Below, in pieces: positions 16,756 through 26,142 of a stretch of DNA of 64,000 nt; the stretch's first letter is position 1; each line of letters opens with the position of its first letter. The DNA is taken from assembly GCF_019139815.1 (NCBI RefSeq), contig NZ_CP077079.1:2542001-2606000 (forward strand). Direction: 5' to 3'. This DNA is from Pseudomonas asgharzadehiana. Its GTDB lineage: Bacteria > Pseudomonadota > Gammaproteobacteria > Pseudomonadales > Pseudomonadaceae. Below the pieces are notes generated by a model. It was given only the letters and a program-made list of their open reading frames with translations, did no database searches and was not told the DNA's origin. The translations under genes and the position numbers were made by a program.

Positions 16756-18204
16756 ATGCTGGACGTGCCCCTACTGATTGGCGGCCAGTCGTGCCCTGCC
16801 CGCGACGGTCGAACCTTTGAGCGTCGCAACCCGGTGACCGGTGACGTGGTCTCGCGGGTGGCCGCCGCCACCCTGGACGACGCCGACGCCGCCGTGGCCG
16901 CTGCCCAGGCCGCGTTCCCCACATGGGCGGCGCTGGCGCCCAACGAGCGCCGCACGCGTTTGCTCATTGCCGCCGAACACTTGCAGGCGCGCAGCGCCGA
17001 ATTTATCGCCGCTGCCGGCGAGACCGGCGCCATGGCCAACTGGTATGGCTTTAACGTGCGCCTGGCGGCCAACATCCTGCGCGAAGCCGCGTCGATGACC
17101 ACCCAGATCACGGGCGACGTGATCCCCTCCGATGTGCCCGGCAGTTTCGCCATGGCCTTGCGTCAGCCGTGCGGCGTGGTGCTGGGCATCGCGCCGTGGA
17201 ATGCCCCGGTCATCCTCGCCACCCGCGCCATCGCCATGCCGCTGGCCTGCGGCAACACCGTGGTGCTCAAGGCGTCGGAGTTGAGCCCGGCGGTGCACCG
17301 TCTGATCGGCCAGGTGTTGCAAGACGCCGGCCTTGGCGATGGCGTGGTCAATGTGATCAGCAATGCCCCGGCGGATGCCGCCGCCATCGTCGAACGGCTG
17401 ATCGCCAACCCGGCGGTGCGGCGGGTCAACTTCACCGGCTCCACCCATGTCGGACGGATTGTCGGCGAGCTAGCGGCACGTCACCTCAAACCGGCGTTGC
17501 TGGAACTGGGCGGTAAAGCGCCGTTGCTGGTGCTCGACGACGCTGACCTGGATGCGGCGGTAGCGGCGGCGGCCTTTGGCGCCTATTTCAATCAGGGGCA
17601 GATCTGCATGTCCACCGAACGCCTGATTGTCGACGCCAAGGTCGCTGATGCGTTTGTCGCCAAGCTGGCGGCCAAGGTCGCGACCCTGCACGCGGGCGAT
17701 CCCGCTGCGCCGGATTCTGTGCTGGGTTCCCTGGTGGATGCCAGCGCCGGAACGCGCATCAAGGCGCTGATCGACGACGCGCTGAGCAAAGGCGCACGCT
17801 TGGTGACGGGTGGGCAACTGGACGGCAGCATTCTGCAACCGACGCTGATCGATGGCGTCACCGAACACATGCGCCTGTACCGCGAAGAGTCCTTCGGCCC
17901 GGTGGCGGTGCTGCTGCGTGGTGAGGGTGATGAAGCGCTGCTGCGCCTGGCCAATGACTCCGAATTTGGCCTGTCGGCGGCGATCTTCAGCCGCGACACC
18001 GGGCGTGCCCTGGCGCTGGCGCAACGGGTGGAGTCGGGCATTTGCCACATCAACGGCCCGACCGTGCATGACGAAGCGCAGATGCCCTTCGGCGGGGTCA
18101 AGTCCAGCGGCTACGGCAGTTTCGGCGGCAAGGCTGCGATTGAACACTTTACGCAACTGCGCTGGGTGACCTTGCAGAACGGGCCACGGCACTATCCGAT
18201 CTGA
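16756..18204 (+). CDS. vdh: Vanillin dehydrogenase
   Basis: A 482-aa aldehyde dehydrogenase of the same length as AN103 Vdh. Catalytic Cys284 is in NQGQICMST and Glu250 in LELGGKAP; the PWNAPV motif near 148 and FTGSTHVGR near 226 build the NAD site. It oxidises vanillin to vanillate, and 4-hydroxybenzaldehyde or protocatechualdehyde likewise. It lies 77 bp after ech, with AGAGGAA 6 nt before the ATG. Second in the ferulate operon, it removes the toxic aldehyde formed by Ech. Confidence 0.95.
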   Translation: MLDVPLLIGGQSCPARDGRTFERRNPVTGDVVSRVAAATLDDADAAVAAAQAAFPTWAALAPNERRTRLLIAAEHLQARSAEFIAAAGETGAMANWYGFNVRLAANILREAASMTTQITGDVIPSDVPGSFAMALRQPCGVVLGIAPWNAPVILATRAIAMPLACGNTVVLKASELSPAVHRLIGQVLQDAGLGDGVVNVISNAPADAAAIVERLIANPAVRRVNFTGSTHVGRIVGELAARHLKPALLELGGKAPLLVLDDADLDAAVAAAAFGAYFNQGQICMSTERLIVDAKVADAFVAKLAAKVATLHAGDPAAPDSVLGSLVDASAGTRIKALIDDALSKGARLVTGGQLDGSILQPTLIDGVTEHMRLYREESFGPVAVLLRGEGDEALLRLANDSEFGLSAAIFSRDTGRALALAQRVESGICHINGPTVHDEAQMPFGGVKSSGYGSFGGKAAIEHFTQLRWVTLQNGPRHYPI

Positions 18205-18220
18205 GCAGGCATCGCGACCT

Positions 18221-18250
18221 AACAATAACAAGGCGGCGTTGGCCCGCCTT
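18221..18250 (+). promoter_or_regulatory. CA motif plus hairpin ahead of fcs
   Basis: AACAATAACAA (18221-18231) fits AANAANAA and runs into a stem AAGGCGG (18230-18236) / CCGCCTT (18244-18250) with a 7-nt loop. The hairpin ends 3 nt before the GGAGG of fcs, so folding and Hfq binding would both affect fcs translation. Confidence 0.45.
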
Positions 18251-18266
18251 GACGGAGGACATCCTT

Positions 18267-20150
18267 GTGAGTTCCGAATTCAGAGCGCAACCCCAGCCCG
18301 AGCAGCACCCGCCGCGATACCGCGCGGTGTCCATCGGCCATGCGCCGGTCGAGGTCACTGAAGAACAGGGCGTGCTGCATATGCGTTCCCTGGAACCCCT
18401 GGCCGAGTTGCCGCCGCGCTTACTCGACCGGCTGGTGCATTGGGCGCAGGTGCGGCCCGAGCAAACCTTTATCGCCGCACGCCAGGCCGACGGCGCGTGG
18501 CGCCGCGTCAGCTACCGGGAAATGCTCGACAGCGTGCGCGCCATTGCCCAGGGTTTACTCGGTTATGGGCTGTCGGCGCACAAGCCGTTGGCGCTGCTGT
18601 CGGGCAACGATATCGAGCATCTGCAGCTCGCGCTCGGCGCCATGTATGCCGGTATTCCCTATTGCCCGGTGTCGCCCGCGTACTCATTGTTGTCCCAGGA
18701 TTTCGCCAAGCTGCGGCATGTGTGCGACCTGCTGCAGCCGGGGCTGGTGTTCGTCAGTGATGCGCTGGCATACCAGCGCGCGATCGACGCCGTGTTGCCG
18801 GCCGACACCCCGCTGATCTGCGTGCGCGGCCAAGTGTCGGGGCGCAGCCAGGCAAGCTTTGCGAGCCTGCTGCAAACGCCGGGTGGCGCCGAGGCCGAGG
18901 CGGCGTTTGACGCCACCGGGCCGGACAGCATCGCCAAATTTCTCTTCACCTCCGGCTCGACCAAGTTGCCCAAGGCGGTGGTCACCACCCAACGCATGCT
19001 CTGCGCCAACCAGCAGATGCTGTTGCAGACGTTTCCGGTGTTTGGCGAGGAACCGCCGGTGCTGGTGGACTGGCTGCCGTGGAATCACACCTTTGGCGGC
19101 AGCCACAACGTCGGCATCGTGCTCTACAACGGCGGCACGTTTTACCTGGACAATGGCAAACCCACCGCCCAGGGCATTGCCGAGACCCTGCGCAATCTCA
19201 AGGAGATTTCGCCCACCGCCTACCTGACCGTGCCCAAGGGCTGGGAAGAGCTGGTCACGGCCCTGGAACAGGACGCCGAGTTGCGCGAGCGCTTTTTTGC
19301 GCGAATGAAGCTGTTCTTTTTTGCGGCCGCCGGTCTCTCGCAACGGGTCTGGGACCGCCTCGACCGAGTGGCCGAGCAGCACTGTGGCGAGCGCATCCGC
19401 ATGATGGCCGGGCTGGGCATGACCGAAGCCGCGCCGTCCTGCACCTTCACCACCGGGCCATTGTCGATGGCCGGTTACATCGGTTTGCCGGCACCGGGGT
19501 GCGAGGTGCGCCTGGTGCCGCTGGACGGTAAGTTCGAAGGGCGCTTTCGCGGGCCGCACATCATGCCGGGCTACTGGCGGGCGCCCGAGCAAACCGCCGA
19601 AGTATTCGATGAGCAGGGTTTTTACTGTTCGGGCGATGCGATCAAGCTCGCCGACCCTGAGCGGCCGCAACTGGGGCTGATGTTCGACGGGCGCATGGCC
19701 GAGGACTTCAAGCTGTCTTCCGGGGTGTTTGTCAGCGTCGGCCCGTTGCGCAATCGCGCGGTGCTCGAAGGCTCGCCGTACGTGCAGGACCTGGTGATCG
19801 CCGCGCCGGACCGTGAATGCCTGGGGGCCCTGGTTTTTCCCAGGCCCTACGAATGCCGTCGCCTGGCGGGCTTGAGCGTTGATGCCAGTGACGCCGAGGT
19901 ACTGGCCAGCGCGCCGGTGCGCCAGTGGTTCGGCGACTGGTTGCAGCGCCTCAACCGCGAAGCCACCGGCAATGCCAGCCGCCTGGAGTGGATTGCCGTG
20001 CTCGACGAACCGGCGTCCATCGACCGTGGCGAAATCACCGACAAAGGCTCGATCAACCAGCGCGCAGTGCTGCAATGGCGCGCGGCCAAGGTCGAGGCGT
20101 TGTATCGCGGTGAAGACCCGACGATCCTGCGCGCCGAGCCCAAGGCGTGA
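18267..20150 (+). CDS. fcs: Feruloyl-CoA synthetase
   Basis: A 627-aa adenylate-forming ligase that activates ferulate, caffeate or 4-coumarate to the CoA thioester, the entry step for Ech. The P-loop is FTSGSTKLPKAV near residue 222, with AGLGMTEAAPSCTF and FYCSGDAIKL further on. The start is the GTG at 18267, 8 nt after a perfect GGAGG; a TTG at 18249 would have no ribosome site. Third gene of the operon; its stop overlaps the thiolase start by 4 nt (GTGA), which implies translational coupling. Confidence 0.94.
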   Translation: MSSEFRAQPQPEQHPPRYRAVSIGHAPVEVTEEQGVLHMRSLEPLAELPPRLLDRLVHWAQVRPEQTFIAARQADGAWRRVSYREMLDSVRAIAQGLLGYGLSAHKPLALLSGNDIEHLQLALGAMYAGIPYCPVSPAYSLLSQDFAKLRHVCDLLQPGLVFVSDALAYQRAIDAVLPADTPLICVRGQVSGRSQASFASLLQTPGGAEAEAAFDATGPDSIAKFLFTSGSTKLPKAVVTTQRMLCANQQMLLQTFPVFGEEPPVLVDWLPWNHTFGGSHNVGIVLYNGGTFYLDNGKPTAQGIAETLRNLKEISPTAYLTVPKGWEELVTALEQDAELRERFFARMKLFFFAAAGLSQRVWDRLDRVAEQHCGERIRMMAGLGMTEAAPSCTFTTGPLSMAGYIGLPAPGCEVRLVPLDGKFEGRFRGPHIMPGYWRAPEQTAEVFDEQGFYCSGDAIKLADPERPQLGLMFDGRMAEDFKLSSGVFVSVGPLRNRAVLEGSPYVQDLVIAAPDRECLGALVFPRPYECRRLAGLSVDASDAEVLASAPVRQWFGDWLQRLNREATGNASRLEWIAVLDEPASIDRGEITDKGSINQRAVLQWRAAKVEALYRGEDPTILRAEPKA

Positions 20151-21388
20151 GCGGCGCCGGGCAGTACGCGGCGTTTGCCGATGTAGCGATTTTCGACGCG
20201 GTGCGCACGCCCTGGGTCGACCTTGGCGGGGCGCTGTCGCAAGTGTCGCCGATCGACCTGGGCATCAAGGTCGGCCGCGAGGTGCTGGCCCGCGCCGGCA
20301 TCGAAGCGCAGGCGGTGGACAGCGTACTGGCCGGCTCCATGGCCCAGGCCAGTTTCGATGCCTACTTGCTGCCACGGCATATCGGGTTGTACAGCGGTGT
20401 GGCGCAAGCGGTCCCGGCGCTGGGGGTGCAGCGCATCTGCGCCACCGGTTTCGAGCTGTTGCGCCAGGCCGCCGGGCAACTGCGCGATGGGACGCAACTG
20501 GCGTTGTGCGTGGCGGCTGAGTCGATGTCGCGCAACCCGATTGCCGCCTACACCCACCGGGGCGGGTTTCGCCTGGGGGGCGAGGTGCAATTCAAGGATT
20601 TCCTCTGGGAGGCGCTGTACGACCCGGCCCCGGCGGTGGACATGATCGCCACCGCCGACAACCTGGCGCGCCGATACGGCTTGAGCCGCGAGGCGGTGGA
20701 TCGGTATGCCTGCGACAGTCATCAGCGCGCATTGCAGGCGCAACGTGATGGGGCCTGGGTGGAAGAGATCGTGGCGGTGGAGAGCCAGGTATTCGAACTT
20801 GAGGGGTACCAGCCGAGGGGGATCAGCCTGGCGCGCCAGGCCGGTACGGTCAGCGTGGACAGCCACCCACGGCCTACCGACCTGGGCGCCCTGGCGCGTT
20901 TGCGCGCGATTCATGCCGACGGTGTGCAAACCGCCGGCAACAGTTGTGCGGTGGTCGACGGCGCGGCGGCGGCGCTGGTAGGGCGAGCCTGCGACAGCAC
21001 GCGCCCGGCGCTGGCCCGGCTGGTGGCCAGTGCGGTGGTGGGGGTGGCCCCGGAGTTCATGGGCATCGGCCCGGCCCCGGCGATTCGCCTGCTGTTGCAA
21101 CGCAGCGGGCTGAGCCAGGGCGATATCGGCCGCTTCGAGATCAACGAGGCCCAGGCCGCGCAGGTGCTGGCGGTGGCCCAGGCGCTGGAACTGGACAGCA
21201 CACGGCTTAACGTCGAGGGCGGCTCCCTTGCGCTCGGGCATCCGTTGGCCGCCACCGGGCTGCGGCTGGTCATGAGCCTGGCTCGGCAACTGCGTCGGCA
21301 CCATTTGCGTTATGGGATTGCGGCTGCGTGCGTGGGGGGCGGGCAGGGGATGGCGTTGTTGATCGAAAACCCGGCCTGGCACCCGTGA
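20147..21388 (+). CDS. aat: Acetyl-CoA acyltransferase (beta-ketothiolase) of the ferulate operon
   Basis: A 413-aa thiolase-fold protein beginning with the GTG that overlaps the fcs stop. The nucleophile Cys is in QRICATGFELL near residue 98, and the C-terminal motifs NVEGGSLALGHPLAATG (His) and AACVGGGQGMALL (Cys) complete the triad. In Pseudomonas ferulate clusters this gene is conserved, although the CoA-dependent non-beta-oxidative route through Ech and Vdh does not need it; it may support an alternative beta-oxidation of the side chain. Last gene of the operon; dispersed repeats begin right at its stop. Confidence 0.87.
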   Translation: MSGAGQYAAFADVAIFDAVRTPWVDLGGALSQVSPIDLGIKVGREVLARAGIEAQAVDSVLAGSMAQASFDAYLLPRHIGLYSGVAQAVPALGVQRICATGFELLRQAAGQLRDGTQLALCVAAESMSRNPIAAYTHRGGFRLGGEVQFKDFLWEALYDPAPAVDMIATADNLARRYGLSREAVDRYACDSHQRALQAQRDGAWVEEIVAVESQVFELEGYQPRGISLARQAGTVSVDSHPRPTDLGALARLRAIHADGVQTAGNSCAVVDGAAAALVGRACDSTRPALARLVASAVVGVAPEFMGIGPAPAIRLLLQRSGLSQGDIGRFEINEAQAAQVLAVAQALELDSTRLNVEGGSLALGHPLAATGLRLVMSLARQLRRHHLRYGIAAACVGGGQGMALLIENPAWHP

Positions 21389-21430
21389 CGGCTCGGGAGC
21401 CGGCAACTATCTGACTGACATCGCGCGATC
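21388..21430. repeat. Dispersed ACGGCTCGGG repeat
   Basis: A block beginning ACGGCTCGGGAGC followed by GGCAACTA and an ACTGA element. Related copies occur at 33362-33413 (+) and about 60384-60444 (minus). All three are non-coding, and two of them adjoin REP arms. Confidence 0.45.
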
Positions 21431-21431
21431 T

Positions 21432-21526
21432 AAATGTGAGAGGGGGCTTGCTCCCGATAGCGGTGCATCAATCACTCAGTGGTCGGCTGACAGACTGCCA
21501 TCGGGGGCAAGCCCCTGCCACATTTT
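21432..21526. repeat. REP pair (inverted arms)
   Basis: Arms at 21432-21461 and 21497-21526 face each other (AAATGTGAG...GATAGC against GCCATCGGG...CACATTT) around a 35-bp centre. The element fills most of the gap between aat and vanR. Confidence 0.75.
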
Positions 21527-21635
21527 GATCTCCATACATCAGGTAGACCTCCGTCTGTTCTGGCTCTGGCGTTCGTCTGACGGCACCGCAGGCTTGCGGT
21601 ACTATGGCGGCCCACGTTTTCTGGAAGTTGCCTGG

Positions 21636-22349
21636 ATGAGTAAGCCCGGTCAATTGGTGCTGGTTGCGCTGCGCAAGATGATTGCCAGCGGCGAGTTGGC
21701 GGCAGGCGAGCGCTTGATGGAGATCCCCACGGCGCAACGCTTTGGTGTGTCGCGCATGCCGGTACGCATGGCGTTCCGTACCCTGGAGCAGGAAGGGTTG
21801 CTGGTGCCGTTTGGCGGGCGCGGGTATCAGGTGCGTTCGGTCAGCCCCGACGATATTGCCGGGGCGGTCGAAGTGCGCGGTGTGCTTGAAGGCCTGGCGG
21901 CGCGCCAGACCGCTGAGCGGGGCTTGTCCGACGAGGCGCGCAGGGTGCTTGAGCGTTGCCTGGTCGAAGGCGATCAACTGTTCGACAAGGGCTACGTCAC
22001 CGAGGACGACCTGGAGGTCTACCACGACCTGAACATGCGTTTTCACCAGGTCATCGTCGAAGGCAGCCACAACCCGGCGATTGCCGATGCGCTGGCGCGC
22101 AACGATCACCTGCCGTTCGCCTCGGTGACGGCGCTGGCGGTGGACCGTGAGGACATGGCCCGCGAATACCGGCGCTTCAACTATGCCCACATGCAACACC
22201 ATTCGGTGTTCGACGCCCTGGTCAATCGCCAGGGCGCCCGGGCCGAAGCCATCATGCGCGAACACGCCAATGCAACCTTGCGCTACGCCGAGATCTTCAG
22301 CAGCGCCACCGCCGATGCACGCATGAAGGTGATCTTGCCCGCGTCGTGA
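21636..22349 (+). CDS. vanR: GntR-family repressor of vanAB
   Basis: A 237-aa FadR-type regulator: N-terminal winged helix (residues 5-70, ERLMEIPTAQRFGVSRMPVRMAFRTLEQEGLL) and a C-terminal FCD domain (about 85-220) that binds an aromatic acid, usually vanillate. The start at 21636 is the first ATG giving a normal N-terminus. It is tail to tail with vanB (6-bp gap), the vanA-vanB-vanR order seen in P. putida. The TGGATCCA sites in front of vanA match the VanR operator core known from Caulobacter, which supports the symbol. Confidence 0.85.
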   Translation: MSKPGQLVLVALRKMIASGELAAGERLMEIPTAQRFGVSRMPVRMAFRTLEQEGLLVPFGGRGYQVRSVSPDDIAGAVEVRGVLEGLAARQTAERGLSDEARRVLERCLVEGDQLFDKGYVTEDDLEVYHDLNMRFHQVIVEGSHNPAIADALARNDHLPFASVTALAVDREDMAREYRRFNYAHMQHHSVFDALVNRQGARAEAIMREHANATLRYAEIFSSATADARMKVILPAS

Positions 22350-22355
22350 CGCGGT

Positions 22356-23306
22356 TCAGATATCGAGCACCAGCAGCGCGGTTTTTGCGCGTGAGCAGCA
22401 CGGCGTGAACTGGTCATTCAGGGCTTGTTCCTGCTCGGTGAGAAACAGGTCGCGGTGTTCCGGTATGCCTTCCAGCACGCGGGTCAGGCAGGTGCCGCAG
22501 ATGCCTTGTTCGCAGGACACGGCAATCTCGATGCCGTGGTGTTCCAACACCTGGACCACGCTCTTGTCGGCCGGTACCTCATAGACTTGGCCGCTGCTGG
22601 CGATCCGTACCGAAAAGCTGCCGTCCAGGCTGTTGTCCACCGGCGCCGCCGAGAAGTATTCGCGGTGCAGGCAGTCCTCCTGCCAGCCCTGGGCGCGGGC
22701 GCTGTCGAGCACATGCTGCATGAAGCCGCCGGGGCCGCAGACATACAGGTGCACGTCGTCCGCCGGTGCCGCCAGTACCTGGGCGGTATTGAGCGCCGTG
22801 TCGGGTTGCTCATCGAAATGCAGGAATACCCGCTCGGCAAACGACGAATCCTTGAGGCGCTGCACAAACGCCGCGCGTTCACTGGCGCGGGCGCAGTAAT
22901 GCAATTGGAAGTCGGCCCCGCCCTGGGCCAGGCGTTCGGCCATGCACAATATCGGCGTGATGCCGATGCCACCGGCGAACAACAGGCTGCGCCGGGCTTC
23001 ATGGACCAACGGGAACAGGTTGCGCGGTTCGCTGATGGTCAGGCGGGCGCCTTCATGCACCTGTTCGTGCAGGCTGCGCGAGCCGCCCCGCGAGGCAGGG
23101 TCATTGAGCACGCCGATCAGGTAGCGATGGCGTTCCTCAGGGTGATTACACAGGGAATACTGGCGGGTCAGCCCATCGGGCAGGTGCACATCGATATGCG
23201 CCCCGGCACTGAACGGCGGCAAGGGTGCGCCATCGACACGGGCCAGTTCATAGCTGCAAATGTCCAGCGCCTCGACGCGCCGCGACGTCACCACCACCTC
23301 GATCAT
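22356..23306 (-). CDS. vanB: Vanillate O-demethylase reductase subunit
   Basis: A 316-aa phthalate-dioxygenase-reductase-family protein: FMN domain with RQYSLCNHP near residue 47, NAD-binding [12 protein letters not shown] near 110 and YVCGPGGFM near 192, and a C-terminal [2Fe-2S] domain with Cys265, Cys270, Cys273 and Cys303. It transfers electrons from NADH to VanA for oxidative demethylation of vanillate to protocatechuate and formaldehyde. Its ATG overlaps the vanA stop by 4 nt, so the pair is translationally coupled. Confidence 0.95.
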   Translation of the reverse strand: MIEVVVTSRRVEALDICSYELARVDGAPLPPFSAGAHIDVHLPDGLTRQYSLCNHPEERHRYLIGVLNDPASRGGSRSLHEQVHEGARLTISEPRNLFPLVHEARRSLLFAGGIGITPILCMAERLAQGGADFQLHYCARASERAAFVQRLKDSSFAERVFLHFDEQPDTALNTAQVLAAPADDVHLYVCGPGGFMQHVLDSARAQGWQEDCLHREYFSAAPVDNSLDGSFSVRIASSGQVYEVPADKSVVQVLEHHGIEIAVSCEQGICGTCLTRVLEGIPEHRDLFLTEQEQALNDQFTPCCSRAKTALLVLDI

Positions 23307-24343
23307 GATGGCGCTCCGGCGCGTTCGCGCGCGATCAGGCGCTCCAGGACCTTGCGCGACTGCACGCCACCAGCGTCGATATTCAGCTTGAGCAGGTTGC
23401 GCGTCGGGTGAGCGAGCAGGTTCTGTTGCTGGCGTTCGAGCATCTCCAGGTCTTCGCTGAAAATCTTGCCCTGGCCTTCGCGAATGCTGGCGGTGAGTGC
23501 TTCATCACGAGGGTTGAAATTGCGCGCCATGCCCCAGAAGTACCAGATCGACGTGTCGGTCTGCGGGGTGATGAAATCCACCACAATGCTCGCCGCCTTG
23601 TGTTCGGGCGCGGCGTGGTAACCGCCCTTGCCGGCATGGGCCACGCCGACTTCGATCAGCACATGGCTGGGCGGGGTAAAGCGACAGATCTGCCAGCGAT
23701 CCACCGGCACGTCATCGGCCAGGTTATTGCCGCGCAGGGCCATGCGCCAGAACGGCGGCGCCATGATGTTTTCCATATGCCGGGCGGTGACCACTTCGTC
23801 GCCTTCCACCGTGGTCACGGGCGGCGCCTCGTCGATTTCCTTCTGGCCGATGCTGGAGGCATGCACGTAGGTTTCGTGGGTCAGGTCCATCAGGTTGTCG
23901 ATCATCAGGCGGTAATCGCACTGGATATCGAACAGCCCGCCGCCATACGCCCACTCGTCACTCACGGCCCATTCCAAGTGATGAATCAGCGCAGGGTCGG
24001 CCTGGGCCTGATCACCCGGCCATACCCAGATAAAGCCGTAGCGCTCAACCGCCGCGAAGGTCTTGTTGCAGGGAAAACCGCGTACCCGCTGGCCAGGCAT
24101 CTCAACCGTCTTGCCATCGCAGCCCATCACCAGGCCGTGATAGCCGCACACCAGGTTGCCGTTCTCGACATAGCCCAACGACAACGGCGCGCCACGATGG
24201 GGGCAGAAGTCCTCGACCGCCACCACCGCGCCTTCCAGGCCACGATAAAACACCATTTTTTCACCGCAGATCTGCCTGCCCAGCGGCTTGTGCGCGATTT
24301 CATCGGGGGTGCAGGCGACATACCACGTGTTCTTGGGGTACAT
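23303..24343 (-). CDS. vanA: Vanillate O-demethylase oxygenase subunit
   Basis: A 346-aa Rieske non-heme iron oxygenase. The Rieske ligands are Cys47-x-His49 and Cys66-x2-His69; the mononuclear iron site is Asn150-x2-Asp153-x2-His156-x4-His161. The opening [16 protein letters not shown] is typical of VanA. With VanB it demethylates vanillate to protocatechuate, finishing the ferulate route present in this window; the protocatechuate ring-cleavage genes are not here. The ATG at 24343 follows GGAGAGTCACC. Control lies in the operator-rich region upstream. Confidence 0.96.
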   Translation of the reverse strand: MYPKNTWYVACTPDEIAHKPLGRQICGEKMVFYRGLEGAVVAVEDFCPHRGAPLSLGYVENGNLVCGYHGLVMGCDGKTVEMPGQRVRGFPCNKTFAAVERYGFIWVWPGDQAQADPALIHHLEWAVSDEWAYGGGLFDIQCDYRLMIDNLMDLTHETYVHASSIGQKEIDEAPPVTTVEGDEVVTARHMENIMAPPFWRMALRGNNLADDVPVDRWQICRFTPPSHVLIEVGVAHAGKGGYHAAPEHKAASIVVDFITPQTDTSIWYFWGMARNFNPRDEALTASIREGQGKIFSEDLEMLERQQQNLLAHPTRNLLKLNIDAGGVQSRKVLERLIARERAGAPS

Positions 24344-24364
24344 GGTGACTCTCCAGGCAATGGA

Positions 24365-24375
24365 TTATTTTTATT
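24365..24375 (-). promoter_or_regulatory. CA motif in the vanA leader
   Basis: On the minus strand AATAAAAATAA offers two overlapping AANAANAA registers about 21 nt before the vanA ATG. Confidence 0.4.
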
Positions 24376-24377
24376 TG

Positions 24378-24414
24378 TTGGATCCATTAGATTGGAGGGG
24401 TAGGGGGTAGTCAA
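24378..24414 (-). promoter_or_regulatory. vanA promoter with proximal VanR operator
   Basis: Minus strand: TTGACT (24409-24414), 17 nt, TCTAAT (24386-24391). The palindrome TGGATCCA (24379-24386) touches the -10 box, so VanR would sit on the start point. TGGATCCA is the core of ATTGGATCCAAT, the Caulobacter VanR site. Confidence 0.65.
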
Positions 24415-24463
24415 GCTGTGAAAGGGGGTTTAATGGGCGATTATCGAACAGCCTATTAATTAG

Positions 24464-24471
24464 TGGATCCA
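24464..24471. promoter_or_regulatory. Distal VanR operator
   Basis: A second TGGATCCA, again followed by TTAG as in the proximal copy, centred exactly 85 bp upstream of the first. Two sites eight helical turns apart would permit looping by two dimers. Confidence 0.55.
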
Positions 24472-24483
24472 TTAGTGAGGTCC

Positions 24484-24574
24484 ATGTGGGAGGGGGCTTG
24501 CTCCCGATAGCAGTGGGTCAGTGACAGATCCATTGACTGACACACCGCTATCGGGAGCAAGCCCCCTCCTACAT
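24484..24574. repeat. Near-perfect REP pair
   Basis: Arms 24484-24511 and 24547-24574 are inverted copies with one mismatch in the outer part, and the centre itself contains GTCAGT...ACTGAC. The whole element could extrude as a cruciform. It separates the vanA control region from the end of the feaB-like gene. Confidence 0.8.
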
Positions 24575-24601
24575 TTGGTTCCCGGTATAGCCGGATTATC
24601 G

Positions 24602-26089
24602 TCAGTAACGAATCATCACCGACTTCAACTCGGTGTACTCCTCGATAAACGCGCCGCCAAACTCCCGGCCCACCCCCGAGCACTTGCTGCCCCCAAACGG
24701 CACCGCCGGGTCCAGCAACGTATGCATATTCACCCACACCGTACCCGCTTCAATGGCCGGCACCATCCGCAGCGCCTTGCCCAAATCATTAGTCCACAGG
24801 CTGGCGCTCAAGCCATAGGGCGTGTTGTTCATCAACGCCAGCAGTTCCTCCTCAGTGTCATACGGCAAAAACGTAGCGATCGGGCCAAAGGTCTCTTCGT
24901 TGAGCAAGGTGTCGTTGACCCCATTGGCCAGGATGATCGTCGGTTCGACGTAGCAACCCGGCCGGTCAAGCAGCCTGCCGCCGTGCACGATGCGGTTGTT
25001 TTGCGCTCGTGCCTTGTCAAAGAACGCGCCCAGTTTGAGTTGATGCTGACGGTTGGCGACCGGGCCGAACTCGGTGCGCTCATCCAGCGGCGAACCGATG
25101 TTCAGCGCGCTCAAGCGCTGCGCCAGTTTGTCCATGACCGCGTCGATCTGCGAGCGATGCACAAAGAAGCGTTCGGCCGCGGCGCAGATTTGCCCGGAGT
25201 GCAAAAAGCCCGCCTCGATGATGCCGTTGACCGCCGTTTCCAGGTCCACATCGGGCAGGAACCCCGCCGAGTTTTTCCCGCCCAGTTCCAGGGTGGCGCG
25301 GGTCAGCCCGGCGCCCATGGCGCTCTGGCCCACGGCAATGCCGGTGGGCACCGAGCCGGTAAACGACACCTTGTTGGTGCCGGGGTGTTCGACCAGCCCT
25401 TTGCCCACCAGGCCAGCACCGGTCAATACGTTGAGCGCACCCGGCGGCAGCCCGGCCTCCATCGCCAGTTCGGCGATGCGCAGGATGGTCAGCGGCGTGA
25501 ACTCACTGGGCTTGATAATGATGCTGCAACCGGTCACCAGCGCCGAAGCGAGTTTCCACAGCGCGATCATGGTGGAGAAATTCCACGGCACGATCCCCAC
25601 CACCACCCCGACCGGCTCGCGCAGGGTGAAGGCGGTGTAGCGTTCACCGGCGAACGAGGGCAGTGAGGGAGTGATGGTCTGCCCGGTGATTTTGCTGGCC
25701 CAGCCGGCGTAGTAGCGCAAAAAATGCGCGGCCTGGTCGACTTCGAAGGCGCGGGAAATCTGGATGATCTTGCCCGATTGGCAGGTTTCGATCTGCGCCA
25801 GTTCTTCGCGGTGCTGCTCTAGCAGGTCGGCCAGTTTGAACAACACCGTGCCGCGTGTCGCCGGGGCGACCTGGGACCATTGTTTGAAACCACGGCGCGC
25901 GGAGGCCACGGCTGCGTCGATGTCGGCCGCGTCGGCGTCGGCGACCTGGGCGATGACTTGGCCGGTGGCCGGGTTGATCACCTCCAACGTCTGGCCGCAG
26001 TGGCTCTGTACGTAGCCACCGTCGATAAACAGCGCGTGTTGTCGACGCAAAAACGCTTCGACCTGAGGCAGCAGTGGAATATCGCTCAT
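24602..26089 (-). CDS. feaB: Phenylacetaldehyde-type aldehyde dehydrogenase
   Basis: A 495-aa NAD-dependent aldehyde dehydrogenase. Catalytic Cys is in HSGQICAAAERF and Glu in LELGGKNSA; PWNFSTMIALWK and FTGSVPTG are intact, and the C-terminal KCSGVGREFGGAFIEEYTELKSV is typical of the FeaB/PadA/StyD phenylacetaldehyde group. It would convert phenylacetaldehyde or 4-hydroxyphenylacetaldehyde, released from phenylethylamine or tyramine, to the arylacetate. The start at 26089 follows AGGAAAA. It is divergent from the 4-hydroxyphenylacetate hydroxylase genes, and a FeaR-type regulator lies 6 kb away, both fitting this role. The exact substrate is inferred. Confidence 0.82.
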   Translation of the reverse strand: MSDIPLLPQVEAFLRRQHALFIDGGYVQSHCGQTLEVINPATGQVIAQVADADAADIDAAVASARRGFKQWSQVAPATRGTVLFKLADLLEQHREELAQIETCQSGKIIQISRAFEVDQAAHFLRYYAGWASKITGQTITPSLPSFAGERYTAFTLREPVGVVVGIVPWNFSTMIALWKLASALVTGCSIIIKPSEFTPLTILRIAELAMEAGLPPGALNVLTGAGLVGKGLVEHPGTNKVSFTGSVPTGIAVGQSAMGAGLTRATLELGGKNSAGFLPDVDLETAVNGIIEAGFLHSGQICAAAERFFVHRSQIDAVMDKLAQRLSALNIGSPLDERTEFGPVANRQHQLKLGAFFDKARAQNNRIVHGGRLLDRPGCYVEPTIILANGVNDTLLNEETFGPIATFLPYDTEEELLALMNNTPYGLSASLWTNDLGKALRMVPAIEAGTVWVNMHTLLDPAVPFGGSKCSGVGREFGGAFIEEYTELKSVMIRY

Positions 26090-26142
26090 GGGGTTTTCCT
26101 GGTCGTGAACAAAGAAAACCCCGAGGTTAAGCCACCGCTTCA

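Noticed and set aside
19847..21406. 519-aa minus-strand frame opposite fcs and aat
   Set aside because: Shadow frame with biased Arg/Gln/His/Pro content; the opposite strand encodes an intact thiolase and synthetase coupled by GTGA.
24484..24574. Possible CRISPR or insertion-sequence end
   Set aside because: The arms are inverted, not directly repeated at regular spacing, there are no spacers or cas genes, and the sequence is the usual Pseudomonas REP palindrome; no transposase is nearby.
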